Part shown: in pieces, positions 1 through 8,290 of the stretch
Numbering within the stretch: position 1 is the first letter of the stretch
Layout of the letters: each line of letters opens with the position of its first letter
Assembly (NCBI GenBank): GCA_938034165.1
Contig: CALHKP010000039.1
Span: 1 to 64,000 of the forward strand
Length of the DNA: 64,000 bases
Source of the DNA: an uncultured Clostridia bacterium
GTDB taxonomy: Bacteria > Bacillota > Clostridia > Peptostreptococcales > Anaerovoracaceae
Direction of reading: 5' to 3'
Made by a program: the position numbers and the translations under genes
Notes under the pieces: model-generated
Told to the model about the DNA's origin: nothing
Databases searched by the model: none
What the model saw: the letters and a program-made list of their open reading frames with translations, nothing else

Positions 1-48
1 GATTAATTGTTACCTAAAGGAATTTACACACTAATTTATACTTGACTG

Positions 49-85
49 AAAAATGTTGGATTTTCAACAAAAATCCAACATTTTT
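49..85 (+). terminator. Rho-independent terminator hairpin
   Basis: A perfect 15-bp stem (49-63 pairing with 71-85) closes a 7-base loop. The 3' arm ends in five T. Because the arms begin with A5 and end with T5, it could work in both directions. It probably ends a gene lying left of the window. Confidence 0.8.
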
Positions 86-405
86 GTGTCCTTTCCATCA
101 TATGAAAGGAGAATTTGGCGAAAAAATAAGCGAGATTTTTCAAAACTTAATTCTGCGCTTATTGAGGAGCCAAATTTTACCGTACGATTTAAGGATGTGG
201 AAATCTGCGCTTAGTCAAGCTCTGAAAAAGACAGCGCAGATTGTCATTATTGAAATATACACTGTTTTTGGATCAGTTGTAGTCGACGTAAGTCAACCGT
301 GTTGGGCTACAGGCAACCGGGTGTTTATGGTGGTCAATCAAAATCGATATATGAAGAAAGCTTGCTATCCATTGGTATTACATGGATTGCAAGCTTTAGT
401 TTTTT
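86..405 (+). ncRNA. Gene-free stretch with nested hairpins; candidate small RNA
   Basis: I see no convincing protein gene here. The 122-codon frame at 42-410 starts inside the preceding terminator, lacks a ribosome binding site and has no recognisable product. The stretch instead holds several inverted repeats: 90-95 with 104-109; 110-119 with 169-178 (one G-T pair), enclosing 125-132 with 156-163; and 202-211 with 233-242. A further hairpin at 357-397 is followed by a T run at 400-405 on the plus strand. This order would fit a plus-strand structured transcript ending at about 405. I do not recognise a known RNA family, and no clear promoter was found. Confidence 0.3.
357..405 (+). terminator. 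Hairpin with T run between the gene-free stretch and htrA
   Basis: Arms 357-365 and 389-397 pair perfectly, as do 367-372 and 382-387, with a single T-T mismatch between the two stem segments. The T run at 400-405 follows on the plus strand and overlaps the htrA stop codon. On the minus strand, where htrA ends, the hairpin is not followed by a T run. It therefore fits best as a terminator for plus-strand transcription. Confidence 0.6.
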
Positions 406-2359
406 ACTGAGCTTCTATCAGGGTGAGGGTCAGTTTGACCTTTTCACCATCTCTGATTACTACTGCTTTGATTTCGTCTCCCGGTTTGTGATCATCGAGG
501 ATTGTTGAAATGTCTGCGGAGGATTCGATTTCCTTTCCGTCAAGTGAGTAGAACATGTCACCCACTTTGAGACCGGCGTCCTGAGCTTCTACGCTTTCGA
601 GACTTGCCACATATATGCCGGGCTCGTCCAGATTATACTGGGCTGCGGCTGATTTGTCTGTAGCATCTACAATTTTGATTCCCATCATTGCGCGGCCCGT
701 TACTTTTCCGTTTTTGATGAGCTCCTTTGCGACTTCGGCTGCTTTGTTGATTGGGATTGCAAAGCCAAGGCCTTCTACATCGGAACCGCTGGATTTTGCA
801 ACGACGATACCGATTAGATTTCCGTAACCGTCAAAGAGGCCACCGCCGGAATTTCCGGGGTTGATTGACGCATCTGTCTGAAGAAGACTCATTGTGCGGC
901 CGTCGATTGTAAGCTGTCTTGAAAGTGAGCTTATGATGCCTGTTGAAGCTGTACCGCCCAGTTCACCAAGTGGGTTACCGATTGCAACTGCAAGGTCTCC
1001 GACGGATAGTTCATTTACATAGCCATACTGGGCTGCGGTAAATCCTGTGCCTGCAATTTTGATTACGGCAACGTCTGTTTTTGCATCAGTTCCAACTACG
1101 GATGCCGAGTATGATTTTCCGTTTTTGAGGGTAACGGTGATGCTGGTTGCGCCATCTATTACGTGGTTACATGTGAGAATGTAGCCGTCTGAGTCTATGA
1201 TTACGCCGCTTCCTGCGCCTTCGGAAACATAATTTTGGATTCCATTTCCGGTAGAAACCTGCTCGGTTCTGACTTCTACTACGGCGTTTTCGTTCATTGC
1301 AACGATTTCTTCGATGGTTTTTTCGCTACCTGTAGCTTTTGCCAGTGTGTAGTTTGTGGCGGAGACTGATTTGCTGCCACCGTTGAAATAGCTTACGCCG
1401 AATGCTGTCAGAACAGATGTTATCACCATACAGCAGATGAGTGATACGATAAGGGTTCTTCTCGTAACGAAAGGAGAAGGCTTTTTCTTTCTCTTAGGTT
1501 TCTTGGCTCCCGGATAGGTGTCTTGTGTTTCGTAGCAGAATCCGTGGTCGGAGCCTTCGTAATGATAACCAAAGCCGGTGTCTGTGCTGCTATTGCCGAA
1601 ACAGTCGCCGGCGAAGCTGCCGTTGTCGGTGCCGAAGCTGCTGTCAGCACTGCCGGTTGCATTTTCGTCGAATCCGGTGCCAGTTGTCTGGTATGTGCCG
1701 GCTTGGTTTTCGGTATTTGTGCCGGTTGTAAACTCGCTGTCAGCACTGCCGGTTGAGGCATCGGTGAAGTACGGGTCGGATGTGCCGGCGCCGAAGGCTG
1801 TGGATGATGTGCCGGTGCCGGTGTCTGAGGCGGATGTGTTTGCGTAGCTGTAGCCGAAGCCGAAGTCTCCGGCTGAAGTGCTGTGCTGTGATGTGCGCTC
1901 CTGCTCATGAGAAGTGCTGTCCGAATGTCCAGTTGCGGTATTGTTGAAGTGCGTTCCTGAAGTGCTGTGCTGTGATGTGCTGTCGGATGCAGTGCTGTTA
2001 AATGTGCTGTGGTGTGCAGTGTCGGCGGAGTGCTGTGGTGTGCCGGTACCTGCATTTTCGGTGTTCTCGTCGGCAGTTTGGGTTGCTTGGCATGTTCCGG
2101 TTGTGTTTCCGGTATTTGTGTTAGCTGCTTGCTGCTTGTTTTCAGTGCCGGCTGGGTTTGTGCCAATTGTATCTCCGGCATTTGTGCCAGCTGCCTGCTG
2201 CTTGTTTTCAGTGTCGGCGGAGTTTGTGTCGGCTTGGCATGTGCCGGATGCTTGATACATGCTTTCGCTACCTGCAGTATTTGATGTTTTGGTTTCCGAT
2301 GTGTCATCGGATGATGTATATGGATCACCAATGGTGATGAAGTTAGGTTCCTTTTCCAT
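404..2359 (-). CDS. htrA: HtrA/DegP-type membrane-anchored serine protease with PDZ domain
   Basis: The product (651 aa) is a trypsin-like quality-control protease that would degrade misfolded proteins outside the membrane. It has a very long Thr/Ser/Asn/Gly-rich N-terminal region (about 1-285), a basic patch, one membrane segment (about 303-323), the protease domain and a C-terminal PDZ domain (about 555-648). The catalytic triad is visible as His399 (CNHVIDG), Asp429 (TDVAVIK) and Ser504 (GNSGGG). The start is supported by AGAAAGGAG eight bases upstream. The N-terminal region is far longer than usual and contains a 66-base repeat, and its composition makes long false reading frames on the other strand. 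The family is certain; the exact substrates are unknown. Confidence 0.93.
   Translation of the reverse strand: MEKEPNFITIGDPYTSSDDTSETKTSNTAGSESMYQASGTCQADTNSADTENKQQAAGTNAGDTIGTNPAGTENKQQAANTNTGNTTGTCQATQTADENTENAGTGTPQHSADTAHHSTFNSTASDSTSQHSTSGTHFNNTATGHSDSTSHEQERTSQHSTSAGDFGFGYSYANTSASDTGTGTSSTAFGAGTSDPYFTDASTGSADSEFTTGTNTENQAGTYQTTGTGFDENATGSADSSFGTDNGSFAGDCFGNSSTDTGFGYHYEGSDHGFCYETQDTYPGAKKPKRKKKPSPFVTRRTLIVSLICCMVITSVLTAFGVSYFNGGSKSVSATNYTLAKATGSEKTIEEIVAMNENAVVEVRTEQVSTGNGIQNYVSEGAGSGVIIDSDGYILTCNHVIDGATSITVTLKNGKSYSASVVGTDAKTDVAVIKIAGTGFTAAQYGYVNELSVGDLAVAIGNPLGELGGTASTGIISSLSRQLTIDGRTMSLLQTDASINPGNSGGGLFDGYGNLIGIVVAKSSGSDVEGLGFAIPINKAAEVAKELIKNGKVTGRAMMGIKIVDATDKSAAAQYNLDEPGIYVASLESVEAQDAGLKVGDMFYSLDGKEIESSADISTILDDHKPGDEIKAVVIRDGEKVKLTLTLIEAQ
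2123..2228 (-). repeat. 66-base repeat inside the htrA low-complexity region
   Basis: The segments 2123-2162 and 2189-2228 are near copies 66 bases (22 codons) apart. Each encodes the peptide ENKQQAA followed by Thr/Asn/Gly residues. The surrounding region has looser copies of SQHSTS-type peptides. This looks like slippage-type expansion within the extended N-terminus. Confidence 0.75.
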
Positions 2360-2486
2360 ATCGTTGCTCCTTTCTTGCTTTTGACCAAATTATACCCGAT
2401 AAATATGGATTTCCTGTGTAAAAAAAGTCAAAAATATGGTAGAATATATGATTGAAATATTAAAGCAAAACGAAAGGAATTTGAAT

Positions 2487-3401
2487 ATGAGCAAAGTAAT
2501 TACGGCCATAGACAAAAGTAAATCATATAGAGTTTATCTGACTATTACAACTGATACAGTAGAAAAAGCAAGAGAAATTCACAGCACTACACCTCTTGCT
2601 ACGGCAGGACTTGGCCGTGTCCTTACAGGAGCGGGACTGATGGGTCTGCTCATGAAAAACGATACAGATAAACTGACAGTGCAGTTTAAGGGAGAAGGTC
2701 CTGCAAAGATGATTCTTGCTACTGCAGATGCCAAGGGAAACGTAAAGGGATACATAGCAAATCCTAATGTTGAACTTCCTCTTGTAGACGGACATCACTT
2801 GGATGTAGGGGGAAGCCTTGGAATCGGAGAACTGACAGTAATCAAAGATTTAGGGCTCAAGGAACCTTATGTTGGAAAGATTGCCCTTGTTTCAGGAGAA
2901 ATCGCAGACGATCTGACAGCATACTACTTTATTTCAGAGCAGCAGAACACTTCTGTGGCTCTCGGCGTTAAGATCGGAACTGACTGCAGAGTGCTTTGCG
3001 CAGGAGGAATGATTATTCAGATGCTTCCTCAGGCGGAAGAGGGCGCAGTTGATGCATTAGAAGCAATGCTTGCAAAGATGCCGCCGATGACTACTTTGAT
3101 CAGTCAGGCAGTGCTGAAATCAGCCGGAAGAAGCGAAGAGGGAACAGTTGAGCTTCTGCTTGACGAAATCTTTGGGGACATGCCGGAGGAATACAAGGTT
3201 GAATCTTTAGAAACAAGAGAAATCAGATGGAACTGCGACTGCAGCGAAGAGAGACTGGAACAGGCCCTTATGACTATCGGCAAGAAGGACCTGGAAGACA
3301 TAATCGAGGAGGACGGATGTGCCGAAATGGTATGTCAGTTCTGTGAGAAAAAGTATTACTTTGATGAGGAACATTTGAGAAAAATTCTGGCTCAGATGTA
3401 G
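2487..3401 (+). CDS. hslO: Hsp33 family redox-regulated chaperone
   Basis: The product (304 aa) is a cytoplasmic holdase chaperone activated by oxidative unfolding. The C-terminal zinc site has the family pattern CxC then CxxC: Cys250 and Cys252, then Cys283 and Cys286, with an extra Cys278. The N-terminal domain begins with the typical segment following MSKVITAIDKSKSYRVYLT. I prefer the ATG at 2487, which has GAAAGGA at a good distance, over an in-frame start at 2436 that would add 17 unusual residues and has no binding site. A TAGAAT with an upstream TG at 2437-2445 could be its -10 element. ddl follows 14 bases later and probably shares the transcript. Confidence 0.93.
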   Translation: MSKVITAIDKSKSYRVYLTITTDTVEKAREIHSTTPLATAGLGRVLTGAGLMGLLMKNDTDKLTVQFKGEGPAKMILATADAKGNVKGYIANPNVELPLVDGHHLDVGGSLGIGELTVIKDLGLKEPYVGKIALVSGEIADDLTAYYFISEQQNTSVALGVKIGTDCRVLCAGGMIIQMLPQAEEGAVDALEAMLAKMPPMTTLISQAVLKSAGRSEEGTVELLLDEIFGDMPEEYKVESLETREIRWNCDCSEERLEQALMTIGKKDLEDIIEEDGCAEMVCQFCEKKYYFDEEHLRKILAQM

Positions 3402-3415
3402 ATTGGAGCAGCGGG

Positions 3416-4462
3416 TTGAAGAGAATTGGAGTAATTTTTGGCGGCAGATCGGGCGAACACGAAGTGTCTTTGCTCTCTGCGGTATCGGTAATAGAGGCTA
3501 TTGACAAGGAAAAGTACTCGGTGGTCAAAATCGGAATCAATCATGACGGAAAGTGGTTTTTGTTCGAGGGTGATACTGAGGCTGTGGCTGACGGAAGTTG
3601 GGAAAAGACTGCAAAGCCTATAGAGGCGGAGAGTATCGGTAAGTATATTGACTTTGCTCTTCCCATTTTGCATGGAACTTTTGGTGAGGACGGATGCATT
3701 CAGGGACTGTTCGAAATTTTGGATATTCCTTATGCGGGATGCGGAGTTCTGGCTTCTTCTCTTTGCATGGACAAGGCTATGGCAAAGGCTATCTTTGAGT
3801 ACAGGGGGATTCCTACATGCAAATACGTGCTGGTGTTTGCAGAGGAGGTTCATGAGGACGCAAAGGCTGCTGCCGAGAAGGTATATAAGGAGTTTAATGG
3901 AACTGTATTTGTTAAGCCATCCAACATGGGCTCCAGCGTGGGCATTTCTAAGGCGAGAGATGTGGCAGAGCTTGAGGTTGCTCTGGAGGAGGCTGCAAAG
4001 TTTGACAGAAGAATTATAGTCGAAGAAGCGGTAAACGGAAGAGAAATTGAGACCGGTGTTATCGGAAACTTCAGACCGGAGGCAGGTGCTGTGGGCGAAA
4101 TCAAAGTAGCCGCAGACTTTTATGATTACAGCGCCAAATATTCGGAAGACAAAGGAACTGTTGTACAGGTGCCTGCGGAGCTTCCGAAAAAACTGACGGA
4201 AAAGGTTAGAGAGCTTGCAGTTAAGGCGTATAAGGCTATGTCCTGTGAAGGCTTTGCCAGAGTTGACTTTTTCTTGTCGAATGATACAGGTGAGTTATTT
4301 ATTAACGAGATTAACACGATACCGGGCTTTACTAAATACAGCATGTTCCCACTAATTTGGGAAAATGCCGGGGTAAATTTCACTGAATTGATCGAAAGGA
4401 TAGTGGAGTTAGGATATGAAAGATATAACGATAAAAATAAGAGGCAGACAGTATATAGATGA
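3416..4462 (+). CDS. ddl: D-alanine--D-alanine ligase
   Basis: The product (348 aa) is an ATP-grasp enzyme joining two D-alanines for peptidoglycan precursor synthesis. Family landmarks are the N-terminal FGGRSGEHEVSL segment, the ATP-binding region with VKPSNMGSSVGISK, and the C-terminal metal-binding FINEINTIPGFT. The start is TTG with GGAG seven bases upstream; no better ATG lies nearby. Its 3' end overlaps the next gene by 47 bases in another frame, so the C-terminal tail after about residue 330 is encoded on both frames. It sits in a run with hslO and two small genes. The length is normal for Ddl. Confidence 0.93.
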   Translation: MKRIGVIFGGRSGEHEVSLLSAVSVIEAIDKEKYSVVKIGINHDGKWFLFEGDTEAVADGSWEKTAKPIEAESIGKYIDFALPILHGTFGEDGCIQGLFEILDIPYAGCGVLASSLCMDKAMAKAIFEYRGIPTCKYVLVFAEEVHEDAKAAAEKVYKEFNGTVFVKPSNMGSSVGISKARDVAELEVALEEAAKFDRRIIVEEAVNGREIETGVIGNFRPEAGAVGEIKVAADFYDYSAKYSEDKGTVVQVPAELPKKLTEKVRELAVKAYKAMSCEGFARVDFFLSNDTGELFINEINTIPGFTKYSMFPLIWENAGVNFTELIERIVELGYERYNDKNKRQTVYR

Positions 4463-4844
4463 TGCTTTAGAGGATACTATGGAGTTTGTCACAGAGGGCA
4501 AGTCGTACATCCGAAACGGAATTCAGTATTACATATACGAAGAGTGCGATTTTTCCGGTTTTGAGAACTGCAAAACCAGTCTTAAGGTTACTGACGACAG
4601 CCTCAAGATGAAGAGAATCGGAAATGCGGCAGGCTTGGGGGCAGACCTTCATCTCAAAGTGGGGGAAAGATTTACTACCAGATACAAAACGCAAATGGGC
4701 GATATAGATATGGAAGTAAGGACAAATGAGATAATCAAAGAAATTGACGAGGAAGGCCTTGGCAAAATTACCGTAGATTACAGAATTTCTCTGGGGGGAA
4801 TATCTGATATGAGAAACGTATTGGAAGTTGAGATTACTGAATAG
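4416..4844 (+). CDS. DUF1934-type small beta-barrel protein
   Basis: The product (142 aa) resembles the DUF1934 / YwiB family, a lipocalin-like fold of unknown function common in Firmicutes. It is rich in alternating beta-strand patterns and has no signal peptide or membrane segment. The ATG has GGAG about nine bases upstream, inside the end of ddl, so translation is likely coupled to ddl. In many Firmicutes this family sits close to cell-wall or arginyl-tRNA synthetase genes. Family assignment is from memory of the sequence pattern and is moderately secure; no function is claimed. Confidence 0.65.
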   Translation: MKDITIKIRGRQYIDDALEDTMEFVTEGKSYIRNGIQYYIYEECDFSGFENCKTSLKVTDDSLKMKRIGNAAGLGADLHLKVGERFTTRYKTQMGDIDMEVRTNEIIKEIDEEGLGKITVDYRISLGGISDMRNVLEVEITE

Positions 4845-4854
4845 AGGTGATACC

Positions 4855-4953
4855 ATGAAAAAGAACAAGGTTCTTGCAAGAGTGATTGTAATTGCAATTA
4901 TAGCATCCATGGTGCTTACAACAGTGCTTTGGGCGCTTCAGGCAGTAGTATAA
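4855..4953 (+). CDS. Small single-pass membrane protein (32 aa)
   Basis: An ATG at 4855, with AGAGGTG at the correct distance, opens a 32-codon frame. It has a lysine-rich start (MKKNK), one strongly hydrophobic segment (about residues 9-31) and a TAA stop. It lies 10 bases after the DUF1934 gene and 45 bases before the DUF1846 gene, all on the same strand. The layout is that of a small membrane protein with a cytoplasmic basic N-terminus. I do not recognise the family. Support comes from the binding site, position in the run and amino-acid pattern only. Confidence 0.6.
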   Translation: MKKNKVLARVIVIAIIASMVLTTVLWALQAVV

Positions 4954-4998
4954 AAGACCCGAAATTTAAGCGAGTATAAGAAGGAGGAAAAGAAGACA

Positions 4999-6513
4999 AT
5001 GGGCAATATAGGTTTTGATGCTGAGAAATACATCGAGGAGCAGTCTAAGTATATTCTTGAAAGAATAAACGAAGGCAATGGGGAAAGATTATATCTGGAA
5101 TTTGGCGGAAAGCTGGTTCACGACAAGCACGCGATGAGAGTTTTACCGGGCTTTGACGAAAACGCGAAGGTTAAGCTTCTTCAGAAAATGAAGGACCAGG
5201 CAGAAATTATTATCTGCATTTACGCGGGAGATATTACAACCAACAAAACAAGACACGATTTCGGCATCACATATGACCTGGAAGTTCTAAGACTCATTGA
5301 CACCTTCAGAAAATATGACCTTGAGATAAACAGTGTCGTAGTAACAAGATACGAGGACGTTCCGGCTGTCAACATGTTTATAAGCAAGCTTGAGAGAAGA
5401 GGAATCAAGACATATAAGCATACCTTCACAAAAGGATATCCTACAGATGTGGACACTATCGTAAGCGAAGAGGGCTACGGCGCAAACCCATATATAGAAG
5501 TAACAAAGCCTCTTGTTGTTGTAACAGGACCGGGAGGTGGCAGCGGCAAGCTGGCAACATGTCTCTCACAGCTTTATCATGACTATATAAGAGGAAGAAA
5601 AGTAAGATATGCAAAGTTCGAAACTTTCCCTATCTGGAACCTGCCTTTGAAGCATCCTGTCAATATAGCATATGAGGCTGCAACAGTAGACCTTAAGGAT
5701 GTTAACATGATTGACTCCTTCCATTTGGAAGCTTATGGCGTGACAGCTGTAAACTACAACCGAGACATAGAAGTTTTCCCTGTAGTTAAGAGAATTATAG
5801 AAAAGATTACAGGAGAAGAATCCGAATACAAGTCACCTACGGACATGGGTGTAAACCGTATCGCTTACGGAATAACAGACGACGAGGTGTGCCGCGAGGC
5901 AGCTTGCCAGGAAGTTATCAGAAGATATCTGATTGCGGAATGCGACTACAAAAAAGGCAAGATAACAGAAGACGCGCTGGAGAGATCCAAACTTCTGATG
6001 AAGGAGCTGGGCAAAGATGTCAGCGACAGAAAGGTTGTTCAGTATGCGAGAGATTATGCCGAAAAGAAGAGAAAGTGCAACAAGAGATACGAAAACGTTG
6101 TTGTAATGGCTCTCGAAATGCCAAACGGCGAAATAGTAACCGGCAGAAGTTCAAGAAGAATGGTTGCTGCAGCAGCTATGATTCTGAATGCAATCAAAAA
6201 GTTATCGGGAATTGCCGACGATATGATGCTGGTAACTCCACAGGTACTTGAAACAACTCAGAAACTCAAGACAGAAATCCTGTCATATGACAGGAGCAGC
6301 CTTAACTGCGAAGAAATCCTGATGGCCCTTACTATTTCAGGAACAACAAATCCTTCAGCTGAGTATGCCAAGAACAAGCTTCCGCTGCTCCATGGCTGTA
6401 AGGCGCACTGTACAGCTATTCTGAGTGACAGAGACGAACAGACTCTGAATGCCCTGGGAATTGATGTTACAAGTGATGCGGAATATGTAACAACAAATCT
6501 CTATACAAACTAA
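4999..6513 (+). CDS. DUF1846 family protein
   Basis: The product (504 aa) matches the DUF1846 family, a large soluble protein common in Firmicutes and of undetermined function. The N-terminus ([19 protein letters not shown]) and overall length are typical. A glycine-rich P-loop-like segment [12 protein letters not shown] lies at about 176-187, which suggests nucleotide binding. The start ATG has a strong AGGAGG upstream. It follows the small membrane protein gene and precedes the ClC gene by 66 bases, so it may be cotranscribed with either. No catalytic role is claimed. Confidence 0.88.
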   Translation: MGNIGFDAEKYIEEQSKYILERINEGNGERLYLEFGGKLVHDKHAMRVLPGFDENAKVKLLQKMKDQAEIIICIYAGDITTNKTRHDFGITYDLEVLRLIDTFRKYDLEINSVVVTRYEDVPAVNMFISKLERRGIKTYKHTFTKGYPTDVDTIVSEEGYGANPYIEVTKPLVVVTGPGGGSGKLATCLSQLYHDYIRGRKVRYAKFETFPIWNLPLKHPVNIAYEAATVDLKDVNMIDSFHLEAYGVTAVNYNRDIEVFPVVKRIIEKITGEESEYKSPTDMGVNRIAYGITDDEVCREAACQEVIRRYLIAECDYKKGKITEDALERSKLLMKELGKDVSDRKVVQYARDYAEKKRKCNKRYENVVVMALEMPNGEIVTGRSSRRMVAAAAMILNAIKKLSGIADDMMLVTPQVLETTQKLKTEILSYDRSSLNCEEILMALTISGTTNPSAEYAKNKLPLLHGCKAHCTAILSDRDEQTLNALGIDVTSDAEYVTTNLYTN

Positions 6514-6579
6514 CAGCTGGTCTTAAGGCTGCAACGGAAGGTTTAATGGGATTTTCCCAGAGATTAAAAGGAAACATTT

Positions 6580-8142
6580 ATGAAAACAAAAACGAAAGCT
6601 ACATTAGAAAAGTTTTCAAATATGAAATACAGCCTTCTTGCAGGAGGCGTCATAGTGGGAGCGGTCAGCGGACTTCTGGTGTCTCTCTTTCGAATGGTGC
6701 TTCAGCAGGCGGAACAGTTCAGAAACACGCTTCTGGAAAATGCAGACGGAATGTTTATCACAATAATCTTCGCATATATTGCGGCATTTGTGGTTGTAAG
6801 TGCATGCTGCACAAAAGTTCCTCTGTGTTCCGGCTCCGGAATACCCCAGGTGAAGGGTGAGCTGAGAGGCCAGATTGAACAAAACCCTCTTGCTATAATT
6901 ATCGCCAAGTTTGCAGGGGGTGTTGCTACAATAGGCGCAGGACTTTCTCTTGGAAGAGAAGGCCCTTCCGTTCAGCTAGGTGCAATGACAGGAAAAGGCT
7001 GCGCCAGACTGACGGGAAAATTAGGAATAGAAGAAAAGATGATGATGACCTGCGGAGCTGCGGCAGGTCTTTCAGGTGCATTCTGTGCTCCCCTTGCCGG
7101 AACGGTATTCGCCCTAGAAGAGCTTCACAAGAATTTCTCCACCGGCGTAATGGTAAGCACTATGGCAGCTTCCATAGCGGCAGATTTTGTGGCATCCTAT
7201 ATATTCGGACTGTCACCTGTGTTTGATCTTCCGAAATCCATGAGAATGCCTTTGTCGGCTTATTGGCAGATAATCTGTCTGGGACTGGTTCTGGGGGTGT
7301 TCGGCGTGTTCTATAACAAATGCACTGATATGTTCCAGAATCTTTATGCAAAACTGGATAGATTTCCGGCATCCAAAACCCTAAAAGTTCTGGTGCCTTT
7401 TGTCTTTGCGGGAATATTTGCAGCAGTATATCCTTTGGTTCTTGGCAGCGGACATCCTCTTGCCGCAAGAATCGCAAGGGGAGAATTTGTTCTCAAAGCG
7501 CTTGTGGTTCTGCTGATAATCAAATTCCTGTTTTCCATGATTTCATTTGCATCCGGTGTGCCGGGAGGAATTTTCCTACCTCTTCTGGTGTTGGGCTCAA
7601 TTATAGGGGGAATCTTCGGGGGAGTTATGAACGAACTGGGATTCGGAGAGCAGTATACAGTCAACTTTGTTATTCTGGGCATGACAGGAGCTTTTACTGC
7701 AATAGTGCGCTCTCCTGTTACAGGGGTAATTCTGATAACAGAAATGACCGGCGAGTTTACGAACTTTATGCCTCTTGCTATAGTTGCACTGGTTTCTTTC
7801 GTAACTGCTGACCTTCTCGGAGGAATTCCGATTTACGATCAGCTCCTTACAAGGATGCTTGCCGGAAAAGAAGAGATTTCGGATGAGGCCCGTCACAAGA
7901 GAAAGCTTCTTATCGAAAGTCAGGTTTATATGGGAAGTCTGATGGATGGAGGCAAGGTTTCCAAGATGCTTCTTCCGAAGGGTTGTTTAATCGTTTCGGT
8001 GCAGAGGGACGGCAAAGAATTCGTGCCTGACGGAGATACTGTCTTAAGAGGCGGCGATGAGCTTATTATCCTGTGTGCAGAAGGTTATGTTGCAACCGTT
8101 GAAGACAAGCTCGAAAAAATATGCAAATCAATAGTAGGATAA
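6580..8142 (+). CDS. ClC-family chloride/proton antiporter with C-terminal TrkA-C domain
   Basis: The product (520 aa) is a multi-span anion transporter. Selectivity and gating motifs are all present: GSGIP (85-89), GREGP with the gating glutamate Glu127, and FALEE with the proton-pathway glutamate near residue 181. Both glutamates favour a coupled antiporter over a channel. After the membrane domain, about residues 445-515 form an RCK/TrkA-C domain that usually binds a small ligand. An AAAGGA motif precedes the ATG. The gene ends before a terminator that serves the opposite strand. Confidence 0.9.
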   Translation: MKTKTKATLEKFSNMKYSLLAGGVIVGAVSGLLVSLFRMVLQQAEQFRNTLLENADGMFITIIFAYIAAFVVVSACCTKVPLCSGSGIPQVKGELRGQIEQNPLAIIIAKFAGGVATIGAGLSLGREGPSVQLGAMTGKGCARLTGKLGIEEKMMMTCGAAAGLSGAFCAPLAGTVFALEELHKNFSTGVMVSTMAASIAADFVASYIFGLSPVFDLPKSMRMPLSAYWQIICLGLVLGVFGVFYNKCTDMFQNLYAKLDRFPASKTLKVLVPFVFAGIFAAVYPLVLGSGHPLAARIARGEFVLKALVVLLIIKFLFSMISFASGVPGGIFLPLLVLGSIIGGIFGGVMNELGFGEQYTVNFVILGMTGAFTAIVRSPVTGVILITEMTGEFTNFMPLAIVALVSFVTADLLGGIPIYDQLLTRMLAGKEEISDEARHKRKLLIESQVYMGSLMDGGKVSKMLLPKGCLIVSVQRDGKEFVPDGDTVLRGGDELIILCAEGYVATVEDKLEKICKSIVG

Positions 8143-8181
8143 GCACCCCCGAAAGCAGGGACTCAATAAGAAAATAAAAAG

Positions 8182-8211
8182 GCGGAGCCAAGACGACAAA
8201 AACGGCTCCGC
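8182..8211 (-). terminator. Terminator of the phosphohexomutase gene
   Basis: Arms 8182-8189 and 8204-8211 pair over 8 bp with a 14-base loop. Read on the minus strand, the stem is followed by CTTTTTATTTTC. It lies 80 bases past the stop codon of the phosphohexomutase gene. On the plus strand there is no T run. Confidence 0.7.
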
Positions 8212-8290
8212 TAAAAGAACCTTTGTCCATGGATTTCACTTTGTGGAACACCGCGCGTTACTGCGGAGACGGACGAAGGTTTTTTGCATG

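Noticed and set aside
42..410. 122-codon frame at the left edge
   Set aside because: It begins within a terminator hairpin, lacks a ribosome binding site, and its stretch is better explained by RNA stems.
1423..2388. 321-codon frame inside htrA on the same strand, and several plus-strand frames opposite it
   Set aside because: They arise from the repetitive Thr/Ser-rich coding region. The products are His/Pro/Gln- or Cys/Val-rich without a fold, and the htrA frame has the binding site, domains and catalytic triad.
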